Shown here: positions 43,406-51,029 of the stretch, one piece after another
Numbering within the stretch: position 1 is the stretch's first letter
Layout of the letters: the number at the start of each line of letters is the position of its first letter
Assembly: GCA_022823365.1 (NCBI GenBank)
Contig: JAJDXG010000020.1
Span: 48,948-112,947 of the forward strand
Length of the DNA stretch: 64,000 bases
Reading direction: 5' to 3'
From: Gemmatimonadota bacterium
GTDB taxonomy: Bacteria > Gemmatimonadota > Gemmatimonadetes > Longimicrobiales > Gaopeijiaceae
The notes under the pieces: generated by a model
What the model saw: only the letters and a program-made list of their open reading frames with translations
Database searches by the model: none
Told to the model about the DNA's origin: nothing
Position numbers and translations under genes: made by a program

Positions 43406-43593
43406 CCGCTCATTCCTCCTTCCCGGTTCCCGATCAGGCCCAGGTCCAACAGCGAGGTCAGGGCCGTTGCTCCAATTCGGGTGAAGCCTTAGGGGACTGC
43501 GGCCATGTGATCGGAGTTGTCGCTCAAAATACCGAATTTGTCACCGTCGCGCGCCTCCACTCGCAGGACGGCCTCTTCCGGCACTCTCGGGCC

Positions 43594-45177
43594 TCAGGAC
43601 GCTCCCTGGTCGGGATGGAAGATCTGCGTGCGCGTCCGGCCTCCGGACACAGCCCTCGCGTCAACGACAGTTGGCCTCGCGTCCAGCGGAATCCGAGCCC
43701 GCCAGAGGTACTCGCCGTACCAGCGCATCGGCACCGTCCCCTCGCGATCTGCGGATTCCCACGCCACTTCGACGGATTCCCACTCCGCCGCGAGCAGCGG
43801 GCTCTTGCGCTCGTGGATGCGGATCATGACCAGGGCGCTGTCGCCGTCCGGTACGGTCAGCGGCTGACCCACGACGGGGATCGCGTTGTAGGCGTCGAGC
43901 CCCCGGCCCAGGAAGATGCGTTCCTGTATGGCCGTGGGGTGCTCGCCCTGGGACTGCACCACGTCGATGCGGCCGTCGCCGTCCAGGTCGGCGATGGCCA
44001 TGCCGAGCGTCCCGGGTGTTTCCGCGCCGGCGAACACCCCCGTCGCGACGCGCAGCCGGCCGGTTCCATCGTTGATCAGAAGGCGGTCGGGTCCGCTCAG
44101 CGAGCCGATCAGGAAGTCGGCGTCGGCGTCGGAATCGAAGTCCAGGAAGGCCACGACGTTGTCGTCCTCCCCGATGTTCTCCGAGGTGGGCCACCAGGCG
44201 TCCGTGGCATCCACGAACCGGCCCTCGCCGTCGTTGCGGAAGACGTGTTCGCGGCGGCGCGAGCCGCGTTCTCCGACGATTTCCCCGTCGTTGATGGTCA
44301 CGAGGTCGAGGAAACCGTCGCCGTCGAGGTCCATCGCCTCGAACTCGTAGTTGTTGGTGTACTGCGGCAGCCCGCGCGCGTCCTCCTCGAAGGTGCCGGT
44401 GCCGTCGTTGCGGAAGAGCAGGCTGCCCGCGCAGCGCTTGCACGACACCAGCACGTCCAGGTCGAAGTCGTTGTCGACGTCCACCAGCTCGAGGTCCCAG
44501 GAAAAGCGGACCAGGGTCGCGGGCATGCGCCCGTCGGTGGCGTCGGTGAAGCGGCCCGTGCCGTCGTTCAGCCAGAGGCGCGTGCGGCCGCCCTCGTTGG
44601 TCATGTTGTTGCCGGGGCCCCAGTCCGCCAGCACCAGGTCGAGGTCGCCGTCGCGGTCCACGTCCCCGGGCTCTGCATCGCCCAGGCTGAGCGGCATCTG
44701 TGGGAGATGGGTTGCGGTCCGCTCCTCGAAGGCGCCCTCTCCCATCCCCAGGTACAGCCGGCTCCGGGTCTGGTAGGTCGCCCCGACGAGAATGTCGGTA
44801 TTCCCGTCCCCGTCGAAGTCGCGCGCCTTGATGACCCGCGCGAGGTCCGGCGTGGAACCGAACACCCGACCCGTCACCTCCTCGAAGGGCTGTCCCGGCC
44901 CGCGGTTGGCGAACGCCCGGTTCAGCTCGGGCTCACCCGGCTCGGAATAGTTGCCCCCGTTCGCGAACAGCAGGTCGATCCGCCCGTCCCCGTCGATGTC
45001 CGCCAGCTCGACCTTGTTGGTCCACTCGCCGGTGGCAGGCAGGAGCTCGTCGGTGGCGTCGTGCCAGAGGGCGGTGGGCAGCGCGCCCGTCGCTGTTTCG
45101 GCGGAAGAGTCCCGCTGGTCCGCCGTTTCCGCGCATGCAACCGATAGGCTCACGAGGAGCGCGAGGGCTGCCCTCAC
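43594..45177 (-). CDS. FG-GAP/VCBS-repeat lipoprotein
   Basis: This protein has about 527 aa. The track start lies inside sequence brought in by a repeat-bounded insertion. The GTG at 45177 gives VRAALALLVSLSVAC, a lipoprotein signal, and is preferred. The rest consists of repeated FG-GAP/VCBS motifs with calcium-binding-like DxDxDG loops (DIDGDGRIDLLFANGG, DFDGDGNTDILVGA, DVDRDGDLDLVLADWG, DLDGDGFLDLVTINDG), forming a seven-bladed-propeller-type fold on the cell surface. Before the upstream insertion it would have started one base after the LVIVD gene stop. Confidence 0.85.
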   Translation of the reverse strand: MRAALALLVSLSVACAETADQRDSSAETATGALPTALWHDATDELLPATGEWTNKVELADIDGDGRIDLLFANGGNYSEPGEPELNRAFANRGPGQPFEEVTGRVFGSTPDLARVIKARDFDGDGNTDILVGATYQTRSRLYLGMGEGAFEERTATHLPQMPLSLGDAEPGDVDRDGDLDLVLADWGPGNNMTNEGGRTRLWLNDGTGRFTDATDGRMPATLVRFSWDLELVDVDNDFDLDVLVSCKRCAGSLLFRNDGTGTFEEDARGLPQYTNNYEFEAMDLDGDGFLDLVTINDGEIVGERGSRRREHVFRNDGEGRFVDATDAWWPTSENIGEDDNVVAFLDFDSDADADFLIGSLSGPDRLLINDGTGRLRVATGVFAGAETPGTLGMAIADLDGDGRIDVVQSQGEHPTAIQERIFLGRGLDAYNAIPVVGQPLTVPDGDSALVMIRIHERKSPLLAAEWESVEVAWESADREGTVPMRWYGEYLWRARIPLDARPTVVDARAVSGGRTRTQIFHPDQGAS

Positions 45178-45180
45178 GTC

Positions 45181-45200
45181 AATCCATCGACGCCGCCAGC
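45181..45200. repeat. 20-bp direct repeat, left copy
   Basis: AATCCATCGACGCCGCCAGC is identical to 46997-47016. It lies between the HIRAN gene and the native start of the FG-GAP gene. Confidence 0.85.
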
Positions 45201-45221
45201 CCTCGCTGAAGAGATAGGCCA

Positions 45222-46007
45222 TCAACCGACCGTCGCCTCGTCATCCTCCCTCACCTCCGTACTTCCTACCAGAGGCGTGAAGTCCGGACGGCTCATAAGC
45301 TCGTGCGAGGGCCAGGGAGCGCTCATCTCAATAAGCACGCTCGGCTTCATCGAGGTATATCGCATGGTCGTACGAACCACTTCTACGCGGTAGTCCCCTG
45401 GCTCATTCGCCATAGTTTTTGACAGGTCATAAGCCAGATACCGAGGCGCCCATCCGATCATGTGATAGTCTGTCGTCTGCATCTGCACAGCCAAGCGCGT
45501 TGCGGGATTGGTAAGCTCCAGTGTCGCATACAACTTCTCTCCAGCCTCAAGACTGCGGACCCGTTCTCTTGCAGCCGAACTCACATGTCGTTGTCCATGC
45601 AATAGAAAACGGCATTTAAACCGACCATCCTGATCTTTTGTGATTCTTGGGAAGACCTCATATGCGTCCGTAACTCGGGTGCCACCGTTTACGGACAAGA
45701 TCTGAATGGCATCCGCTTGTCCGGTCAGATCCAGACCGCGCAGGTATTCTTTGAAATCCGGTCTGGCCGGATTCATTACGCGGTTCTTGAACAACGGAAA
45801 CAACTCTGACGATCGATAATCTCCTTGTAAATTCGGGAACTCGATTAACTCAGGAAATCCTGCCTCCTTCTTGGCACGCATCGCTCCACTGATGTAGCGG
45901 AAGCGATACGTGGAACGTTCGACATCCGCATCTAGCCGGCCCACCGGAAACCATTTCTTGCTGCTTCCGGCATCTCGCCACGCCAAGAACAACGTTCTAT
46001 TGCTCAT
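45222..46007 (-). CDS. HIRAN-domain protein with a HipS-like N-terminal region
   Basis: This is a 261-aa soluble protein. The C-terminal part (about 155-240) has the HIRAN pattern: GEKLYATLELTNPATRLAVQMQTTDYHMIGWAPRYLAYDL, a fold that binds DNA ends or stalled-fork DNA in HLTF/Rad5 and occurs alone in bacteria. The N-terminal part (TLFLAWRDAGSSKKWFPVGRLDADVERSTYRFRYISG ... SSELFPLFKNRVMNPARPDFKEYLRGL) recalls the first N-terminal subdomain of HipA. It overlaps the HipA-like kinase gene by ATGA, so the two are co-translated. It may restrain the kinase and sense DNA; that is inference. Confidence 0.75.
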   Translation of the reverse strand: MSNRTLFLAWRDAGSSKKWFPVGRLDADVERSTYRFRYISGAMRAKKEAGFPELIEFPNLQGDYRSSELFPLFKNRVMNPARPDFKEYLRGLDLTGQADAIQILSVNGGTRVTDAYEVFPRITKDQDGRFKCRFLLHGQRHVSSAARERVRSLEAGEKLYATLELTNPATRLAVQMQTTDYHMIGWAPRYLAYDLSKTMANEPGDYRVEVVRTTMRYTSMKPSVLIEMSAPWPSHELMSRPDFTPLVGSTEVREDDEATVG

Positions 46008-46897
46008 CGGTCCATCACCCTCAACTGTTCAAGGCTCGCGTGCATCACTTCAAGGGCAAACTCCCTTTCTGACGCAGACATCCAACCCTCTGGAACGCGG
46101 TCTACCGTCCGAGTTATCGAACCCACCTTCAGTCTGTCAAGCCTCGCTAGAGCGGGAGAAAACAAGTCCGGGTACAGGCGCACAGCATGCTTTACCAACG
46201 CCAACGGGCTAGGTCCGCGTCGCTCATCGCCGGACCAGAACACGGCACCGCGTCCCTTCGCCACGTACTTCCCTACCTCATTCCGTACCAAGTACGCGCG
46301 TCGGCGTTCATCAAGGAGCTCCCGGCCGAGCGAGGAGGCGTGGTCAAAGGATGGTGCGATGCCGCCCCGCCACTGATCGCCATCTCTACGCCTGACGATC
46401 CCCCAGTTCTCATGGTGACGATCAGTGTTGCCGATCAGTGCATCCAGCACGAAGTAATCGGCAACCCGAAGCTTGGCTCGCTTTTTCGCTTCGTCGGCAA
46501 CGAAGACACGTTCCATGACAGCCAGTACGTTCTCCAGGGTATGATCGGACTGACCAAAGGTCACGTCAGGGTTGTAGTCGAAGACGACTCGCTCCAGCAA
46601 CTGATTGCCGTGAACCAACTCGTATCCCTTCGGTGTGAACGACTCGGAGGTAGATCCTCGATCATTGCCGAATCGCGCCAGTTCGACCGGCGCGTGGGGT
46701 ATTCCGAGGAGATTCGCCACTTCGGCCGCGATCTTCTCCGCCCAGTGTTCACCGGTGTTCGGCCGAGGAAATTTAAACAGCCAGTCCGATCCGTCTTCTT
46801 CACGGTACCAGAACTTCCTCTTGCTCCCCATCTCCTCTTCGGGTTCGTCGAGAAGCCACTCCTCTTGGATCCCGACGACAGGATACGGATCAGGCAC
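46004..46897 (-). CDS. HipA-like kinase
   Basis: This 297-aa protein starts at GTG behind GAGG. It keeps kinase features: an ATP-binding Lys in WLFKFPRP (near 42), a catalytic loop GNTDRHHENW (near 154-163) and a metal-binding Asp in APSFDHASSLG (near 182). It lacks the N-terminal subdomain of full-length HipA, like HipT of the HipBST system, and the partner gene carries a region resembling that subdomain. No XRE antitoxin is present. It lies in a 1.8-kb segment between 20-bp direct repeats that splits a host operon. Confidence 0.82.
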   Translation of the reverse strand: MPDPYPVVGIQEEWLLDEPEEEMGSKRKFWYREEDGSDWLFKFPRPNTGEHWAEKIAAEVANLLGIPHAPVELARFGNDRGSTSESFTPKGYELVHGNQLLERVVFDYNPDVTFGQSDHTLENVLAVMERVFVADEAKKRAKLRVADYFVLDALIGNTDRHHENWGIVRRRDGDQWRGGIAPSFDHASSLGRELLDERRRAYLVRNEVGKYVAKGRGAVFWSGDERRGPSPLALVKHAVRLYPDLFSPALARLDRLKVGSITRTVDRVPEGWMSASEREFALEVMHASLEQLRVMDR

Positions 46898-46994
46898 GGC
46901 GAGCCTCGTTTGCGGCCGATCGACTCAGCAGCAGTGGACGTTCCTTCGTGCCCTTCGCCGTTCTTGCTACCGAGCGGGAGTTCGTGGCAGCCCC

Positions 46995-48890
46995 CTAATC
47001 CATCGACGCCGCCAGCTCCCGCATGGCCTGTGCGAGCCAGCGCTGGCGGGGCGCGTCGCCCAGCCGCTCGCCGGCGTTCACCTCGTCGGCGTTGGCGTCC
47101 AGGGTGGCCGCGGTCTCCCGCAACTGCGCGGCGACGTCGGGGCTCGGGGATGATGCAGCGGCCGTAAGCACCTCGCGCGATCGCTGCAGCAGCGAGGGCT
47201 GGATGTCGCCGGCGCGTTCGAGCTGGTCGAGGTACGATCCTGCCACGGCGGGGTGGGCGGGCCAGATGAACATCGGCTGCAACTGGGCGTTGAACTCCTC
47301 CACCTGCACCATGTTCGCGGCGTCGATTTCGTTCTGGGAGAGATGCTCGCTGGGCGACAGGCGGAAGACGTCGAGGCCGCGCGTGATCTCGGCGCCGTAG
47401 ATGAAGCCGTTGTTCCAGTAGGTGGACCAGTAGCCGCCGGTGTACATCTCTTCCTCGCTCAGCGGGCCGCGATCGAAGAACGCGATCTCGACGGGGTCGG
47501 ATGCGTCGGTGAAGTCGAGCATCGACAGGCCGCCCTGGTACCAGGCCTGCACCATGATGTCGCGTCCGGGCACCGGGATGACGGCGCCGTTGTGGGCCAC
47601 GCAGTTCTCCAGCTCGCTCTGCGGCACCGGCAGCTTGTAGTAGCCGGCGAGCTCCATCTGCCCATCGACGATTTCGAAGATGGCGTTCGCGCCCCAGTCG
47701 GGCGGATCGGTGGAGCGGCAGCGGGGCTGGCCTCCTCCGCCCCACTCGTCGGTGAAGAGGATCTTGGTGCCGTCGTTGTTGAAGGTGGCCGAGTGCCAGT
47801 AGGCGAAGTTGGGGTCCACCACCTCGTCCAGGCGCGCAGGGTTCACCGGGTCGGAGATGTCGAGCAGGATGCCGTTGCCCGCGCACGCGCCGGCGCCAAG
47901 CCCGATCTCCGGGAAGACGGTGATGTCGTGGCACTGGTTGGTGAGCCGCGACTCCTGGGTGCCCTCGCCGTGGTCGCCCCCCTGCCAGAGGCCGCCGTAC
48001 TCGCCGGTCTCGGGGTCGGCGAAGATGCGCGGCATGCTGACGATTTCGGCAGCGGCCGGGTTGGCGAGCGGCACCTGGATCACCTCGATGCGGAAGTACG
48101 CGGTGTTGGGATCCTCCTCCGGGGGCAGCCCCGAGCACCCGGGCAGCTCGTCGGCGGGACGCACCCCCGAGGTGCCGGAGACGTAGACGTAGACGTTCTC
48201 GTCGTCGTCGGGATCGGTGACCACGGTGTGTGTATGGGACCCGCGGCAGGTCTGGACCGCCGCCACCTGGCGGGGCGCCTCCAGGTTGGAAAGGTCGAAG
48301 ATGCGCACCCCGCGGAAGCGCTCGACGCTGACGCTGTCCTGGACGCCCTCGGTGCCGCAGTCGAGGCGGCCGCGGGTTTCCTGCGCGGACATGAACAGGA
48401 GGTCGCCGTAGATGGACACGTCGCCCTGGCCGCCGGGACATACCACTGCGACGTGCAGCTCGATGTTGCGGGGGTCGGAGATGTCGTAGACCTGGAAGCC
48501 GTTGTAATTGCCCTGGAAGAGGTAATTCCCCTGGAAGGCGAGGTCCGTGTTGGAGAAGCCCGCCCCCTCGCGTGGCGTCTCGGGGTTGAAGAAGCCTTCC
48601 GGACGCGGCGTGGTCGCCACCAACTCCAGGTTCCAGATGGCGCTTTCGGCGTCCAGCCAGCCCGCGGCCAGGTTCACCCGCGGGTCCAGGATGTCCCAGT
48701 CGAAGGCGGGAAGGGCGGGCTCGGCGAGCGAGTCGGTGCGTACCTCGGCGAGCTCCTCGGGCCTCGGCTGACCGGGCGGAACGGCCTGGGCGGCCGCGTA
48801 CGCCGGCAGCGCAAGCGCCGCAAGCACGATGCCCATCCACAACGTGCGCATCCCCATCGGTCCTCGATCGATCTGAAGCCGCTTCTTCAT
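46995..48890 (-). CDS. LVIVD-repeat exported protein
   Basis: The start at 48890 is chosen for spacing from GGGAGA. The 631-aa protein has a signal peptide (WMGIVLAALALPAYAAAQA) and repeated LVIVD-type propeller blades (NYNGFQVYDISDPRNIELHVAVV, FRGVRIFDLSNLEAPRQVAAVQTC, MLDFTDASDPVEIAFFDRG, GAEITRGLDVFRLS). Such proteins are secreted or surface beta-propellers of unknown ligand. It follows the RCC1-DUF305 gene by 64 bp. Its C-terminal codons (ELAASMD) form one copy of the 20-bp repeat, so its stop codon was rebuilt (TAG for an inferred original TGA) by the insertion. Confidence 0.85.
   Translation of the reverse strand: MKKRLQIDRGPMGMRTLWMGIVLAALALPAYAAAQAVPPGQPRPEELAEVRTDSLAEPALPAFDWDILDPRVNLAAGWLDAESAIWNLELVATTPRPEGFFNPETPREGAGFSNTDLAFQGNYLFQGNYNGFQVYDISDPRNIELHVAVVCPGGQGDVSIYGDLLFMSAQETRGRLDCGTEGVQDSVSVERFRGVRIFDLSNLEAPRQVAAVQTCRGSHTHTVVTDPDDDENVYVYVSGTSGVRPADELPGCSGLPPEEDPNTAYFRIEVIQVPLANPAAAEIVSMPRIFADPETGEYGGLWQGGDHGEGTQESRLTNQCHDITVFPEIGLGAGACAGNGILLDISDPVNPARLDEVVDPNFAYWHSATFNNDGTKILFTDEWGGGGQPRCRSTDPPDWGANAIFEIVDGQMELAGYYKLPVPQSELENCVAHNGAVIPVPGRDIMVQAWYQGGLSMLDFTDASDPVEIAFFDRGPLSEEEMYTGGYWSTYWNNGFIYGAEITRGLDVFRLSPSEHLSQNEIDAANMVQVEEFNAQLQPMFIWPAHPAVAGSYLDQLERAGDIQPSLLQRSREVLTAAASSPSPDVAAQLRETAATLDANADEVNAGERLGDAPRQRWLAQAMRELAASMD
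46997..47016. repeat. 20-bp direct repeat, right copy (3' end of the LVIVD gene)
   Basis: This is identical to 45181-45200. It covers the last six codons of the LVIVD gene and the first base of its stop codon. The 1,796 bp between the two copies contain the HipA-like and HIRAN genes and nothing else. Confidence 0.85.
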
Positions 48891-48954
48891 CGTCCCCATT
48901 CTCCCATCTGGTTCCGCGCCGGGCCCGAGTCGGGTGGCGCGGGCGTGAATCACC

Positions 48955-50778
48955 TCAGTCGCCGCTCTCCAGGAGCGCGCGCATGCGCCGGATCTCCATC
49001 TCCTGGTCCGCCTCCACATCCGACGCGAAGTGGTAGATGGCGGACCCCTGTCCCGCGCCCGGGCTCGCGAACAATGCCTCGACCATGACCAGCGCGCCCT
49101 CGTGGTGGCTGATCATGAACTCGAGGAAGAGGCGGTCGAATTCCGCGTCGCGCGCCTCTGCGAGTTGCGCCATCTGTTCCGGCGTGAGCATCCCCGGCAT
49201 GAGTTCCATCATGCCGTCGTGGTGTGCCATGCCGCCGGGGGCATCTTCGCCCCGCTCGCGCAGCCAGCGCTCCATCATGGCGATCTCGTCCTTCTGTGAT
49301 ATCTCGATGCGCAGGGCCAGCCGATGCAGCCGCGGGTTGGAGGTGCGGTCCCGGAGGAGTTCCACCATGTCCAGCGCCTGGGCGTGATGCGGGATCATCC
49401 CGCGCATGAAGCGAAGATCGGCTTCCGTGTGCGGGGGAAGCTCGGTGCCGTCGAGTTCGCCCGGCTCGAGCACGCGAGTGTCCTCCCCGGGGGCTCCGGG
49501 CTGGACCGTCCGCGGCGGAGTTTGCGCGGCGAGGGAGCCGAGGTATGCGGCCAGTGCGGCCCGGTCGCCTCCATTGCCCGCGGCGTCCGGGCCAGCGTCC
49601 GCGGTCTCCGCGGCGCCAGTATCACCGGAAGATGACCCGCCGCCCACCAGCGTGGGCTCGGTCATCGACCCCTCGCCCTCCTCGTAGCCCCCCATCCCGG
49701 CCACCCGGCCCCAGCAGTAGACCTCGCCCGCCGCGGTCAGCGCGCAGGTGCCGTAGGCGCCCGCCGAGATCGACTCGAAGGTGTGCCCGCCCGCGACCGA
49801 GACCGGCTCAAGCGCGTTGTCCGTCGAGCCGTCGCCGAGCTGGCCGAAGGTGTTCAGGCCCCAGCAGTACGCCTCGCCGTCGTCGGTGAGCGCGCAGGTA
49901 TGCACGCCGCCGGCGGAGATGGTGGAGAAGTCGTGCCCGCCGGCCACCTCGGTGGGGCCACCCCGGCGCTCCTCGGTGCCGTCGCCCAGCACCCCGTAGT
50001 TGTTGTTGCCCCAGCAATACGCGTCGCCGCCACCGGTGACCCCGCAGGTGCGGTTGCTGCCGGCGGAGAGCACCTCGTATCTCGGACCATCCACCTCGCC
50101 CGGCTGCGCCGAGCCCAGCGCGCGGGTGCTGTCGCCCAGTTCGCCCATGTCGTTCGAGCCCCAGCAGGTGGCCCGTCCGTTCCCGGCCAGCGCGCAGGTG
50201 TGGTCGACGCTGGCGGTGATCGACTCGAACTCGGTGTCCACCGGAACCCGCACCGGCTCGAGGCTCGGGGTGCCCGCCGTCACGCCCAGTTGTGCCGAGC
50301 TGTTCAGCCCCCAGCAGTACGCCTCGCCGTCGCCGGTGAGCGCGCACGTATGATTGGTGCCCGCCGCCACCGCCTCGAAGGTCATGTCTCCGGCCACGCG
50401 GACCGGTTCGGCGCGGTTGGTGGTGGAGCCGTCACCCAGTTCGCCGTACCCGTTTCTGCCCCAGCAGTGGACGGCGCCGTCGGCCGTCACCCCGCAGGCG
50501 TGCCCGTGCCCGACCGAGATCGACTGAAAGCTCAAACCGCCGGACACCGAGGCCGGCTCGCCGCGGTCCGCGGCGGCGCCATCGCCCAACTGCCCGTAGG
50601 TGTTGGTGCCCCAACAGCTCGCCGCCCCGTCCCCTCCCAGGGTGCACACGTGGCTGAAGCCGACCGCAATCGCGCCCGCGCTGGCCTGGGCCGGAGGGGG
50701 ACTGCCCACAAGGGAGAGGGCAGGCGATCCGAGGTACAAGGCGAGAAAAACCGGGAGAACACTCAGGTGCAACCGCAT
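48955..50778 (-). CDS. RCC1-repeat / DUF305 fusion, exported
   Basis: This 607-aa protein follows AAGGAGCGCCTC and has a signal peptide (LSVLPVFLALYLGSPALSLVG). Residues about 35-370 are seven RCC1-like repeats of about 50 aa with the core HTCALTGDGEAYCWGLNSSAQLG, each carrying conserved Cys. Residues 430-607 are a DUF305 domain (DLRFMRGMIPHHAQALDMVELL ... FLEFMISHHEGALVMVEALF), whose His-rich helices are thought to bind metal in related proteins. A Gly/Asp/Ala-rich linker joins them. The combination suggests a surface binding propeller carrying a metal-binding helical module. Confidence 0.85.
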   Translation of the reverse strand: MRLHLSVLPVFLALYLGSPALSLVGSPPPAQASAGAIAVGFSHVCTLGGDGAASCWGTNTYGQLGDGAAADRGEPASVSGGLSFQSISVGHGHACGVTADGAVHCWGRNGYGELGDGSTTNRAEPVRVAGDMTFEAVAAGTNHTCALTGDGEAYCWGLNSSAQLGVTAGTPSLEPVRVPVDTEFESITASVDHTCALAGNGRATCWGSNDMGELGDSTRALGSAQPGEVDGPRYEVLSAGSNRTCGVTGGGDAYCWGNNNYGVLGDGTEERRGGPTEVAGGHDFSTISAGGVHTCALTDDGEAYCWGLNTFGQLGDGSTDNALEPVSVAGGHTFESISAGAYGTCALTAAGEVYCWGRVAGMGGYEEGEGSMTEPTLVGGGSSSGDTGAAETADAGPDAAGNGGDRAALAAYLGSLAAQTPPRTVQPGAPGEDTRVLEPGELDGTELPPHTEADLRFMRGMIPHHAQALDMVELLRDRTSNPRLHRLALRIEISQKDEIAMMERWLRERGEDAPGGMAHHDGMMELMPGMLTPEQMAQLAEARDAEFDRLFLEFMISHHEGALVMVEALFASPGAGQGSAIYHFASDVEADQEMEIRRMRALLESGD

Positions 50779-50836
50779 GAGGCGCTCCTTGCCGGACGAA
50801 GTAACGTCGTGTCCGCGACACTCCTGACCCTAAAAA

Positions 50837-50910
50837 TCGGGACGGCCGGATTCGAACCGGCGACCCCCTGAACCCCATTCAGGTGCGCTACCGGACTGCG
50901 CCACGTCCCG
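50837..50910 (-). tRNA. tRNA-Pro (anticodon GGG)
   Basis: On the minus strand the acceptor stem CGGGACG pairs with CGTCCCG and is followed by discriminator A; CCA is not encoded. The D arm contains GGTAGC. The anticodon stem CCTGA/TCAGG encloses the loop ATGGGGT, giving anticodon GGG. The T arm is CCGGTTCGAATCCGG. All stems are complete, so it looks functional. The A/T-rich stretch just past its 3' end on the minus strand (TTTTTA) could aid termination. Confidence 0.95.
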
Positions 50911-51029
50911 AAGAACGCGCAATATAACGAGGGTGCGGCAACGCACAAAGAAGCCCGGCACGGGGGTTGCAACCCGCACAGGCTCCCCTAGACTTCTCGG
51001 GGTTCCCGCATTGAATCGGAGGTGAAGAA

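Noticed and set aside
46561-48840. 759-aa minus-strand ORF overlapping the LVIVD and HipA-like genes
   Set aside because: It is an Arg/Gly-rich alternative frame of two real genes; its last part reads out of frame through the HipA-like gene.
50837-50910. tRNA-Pro as an integration site for a genomic island
   Set aside because: I looked for a repeated 3' tRNA end nearby and for an integrase gene and saw neither in the window.
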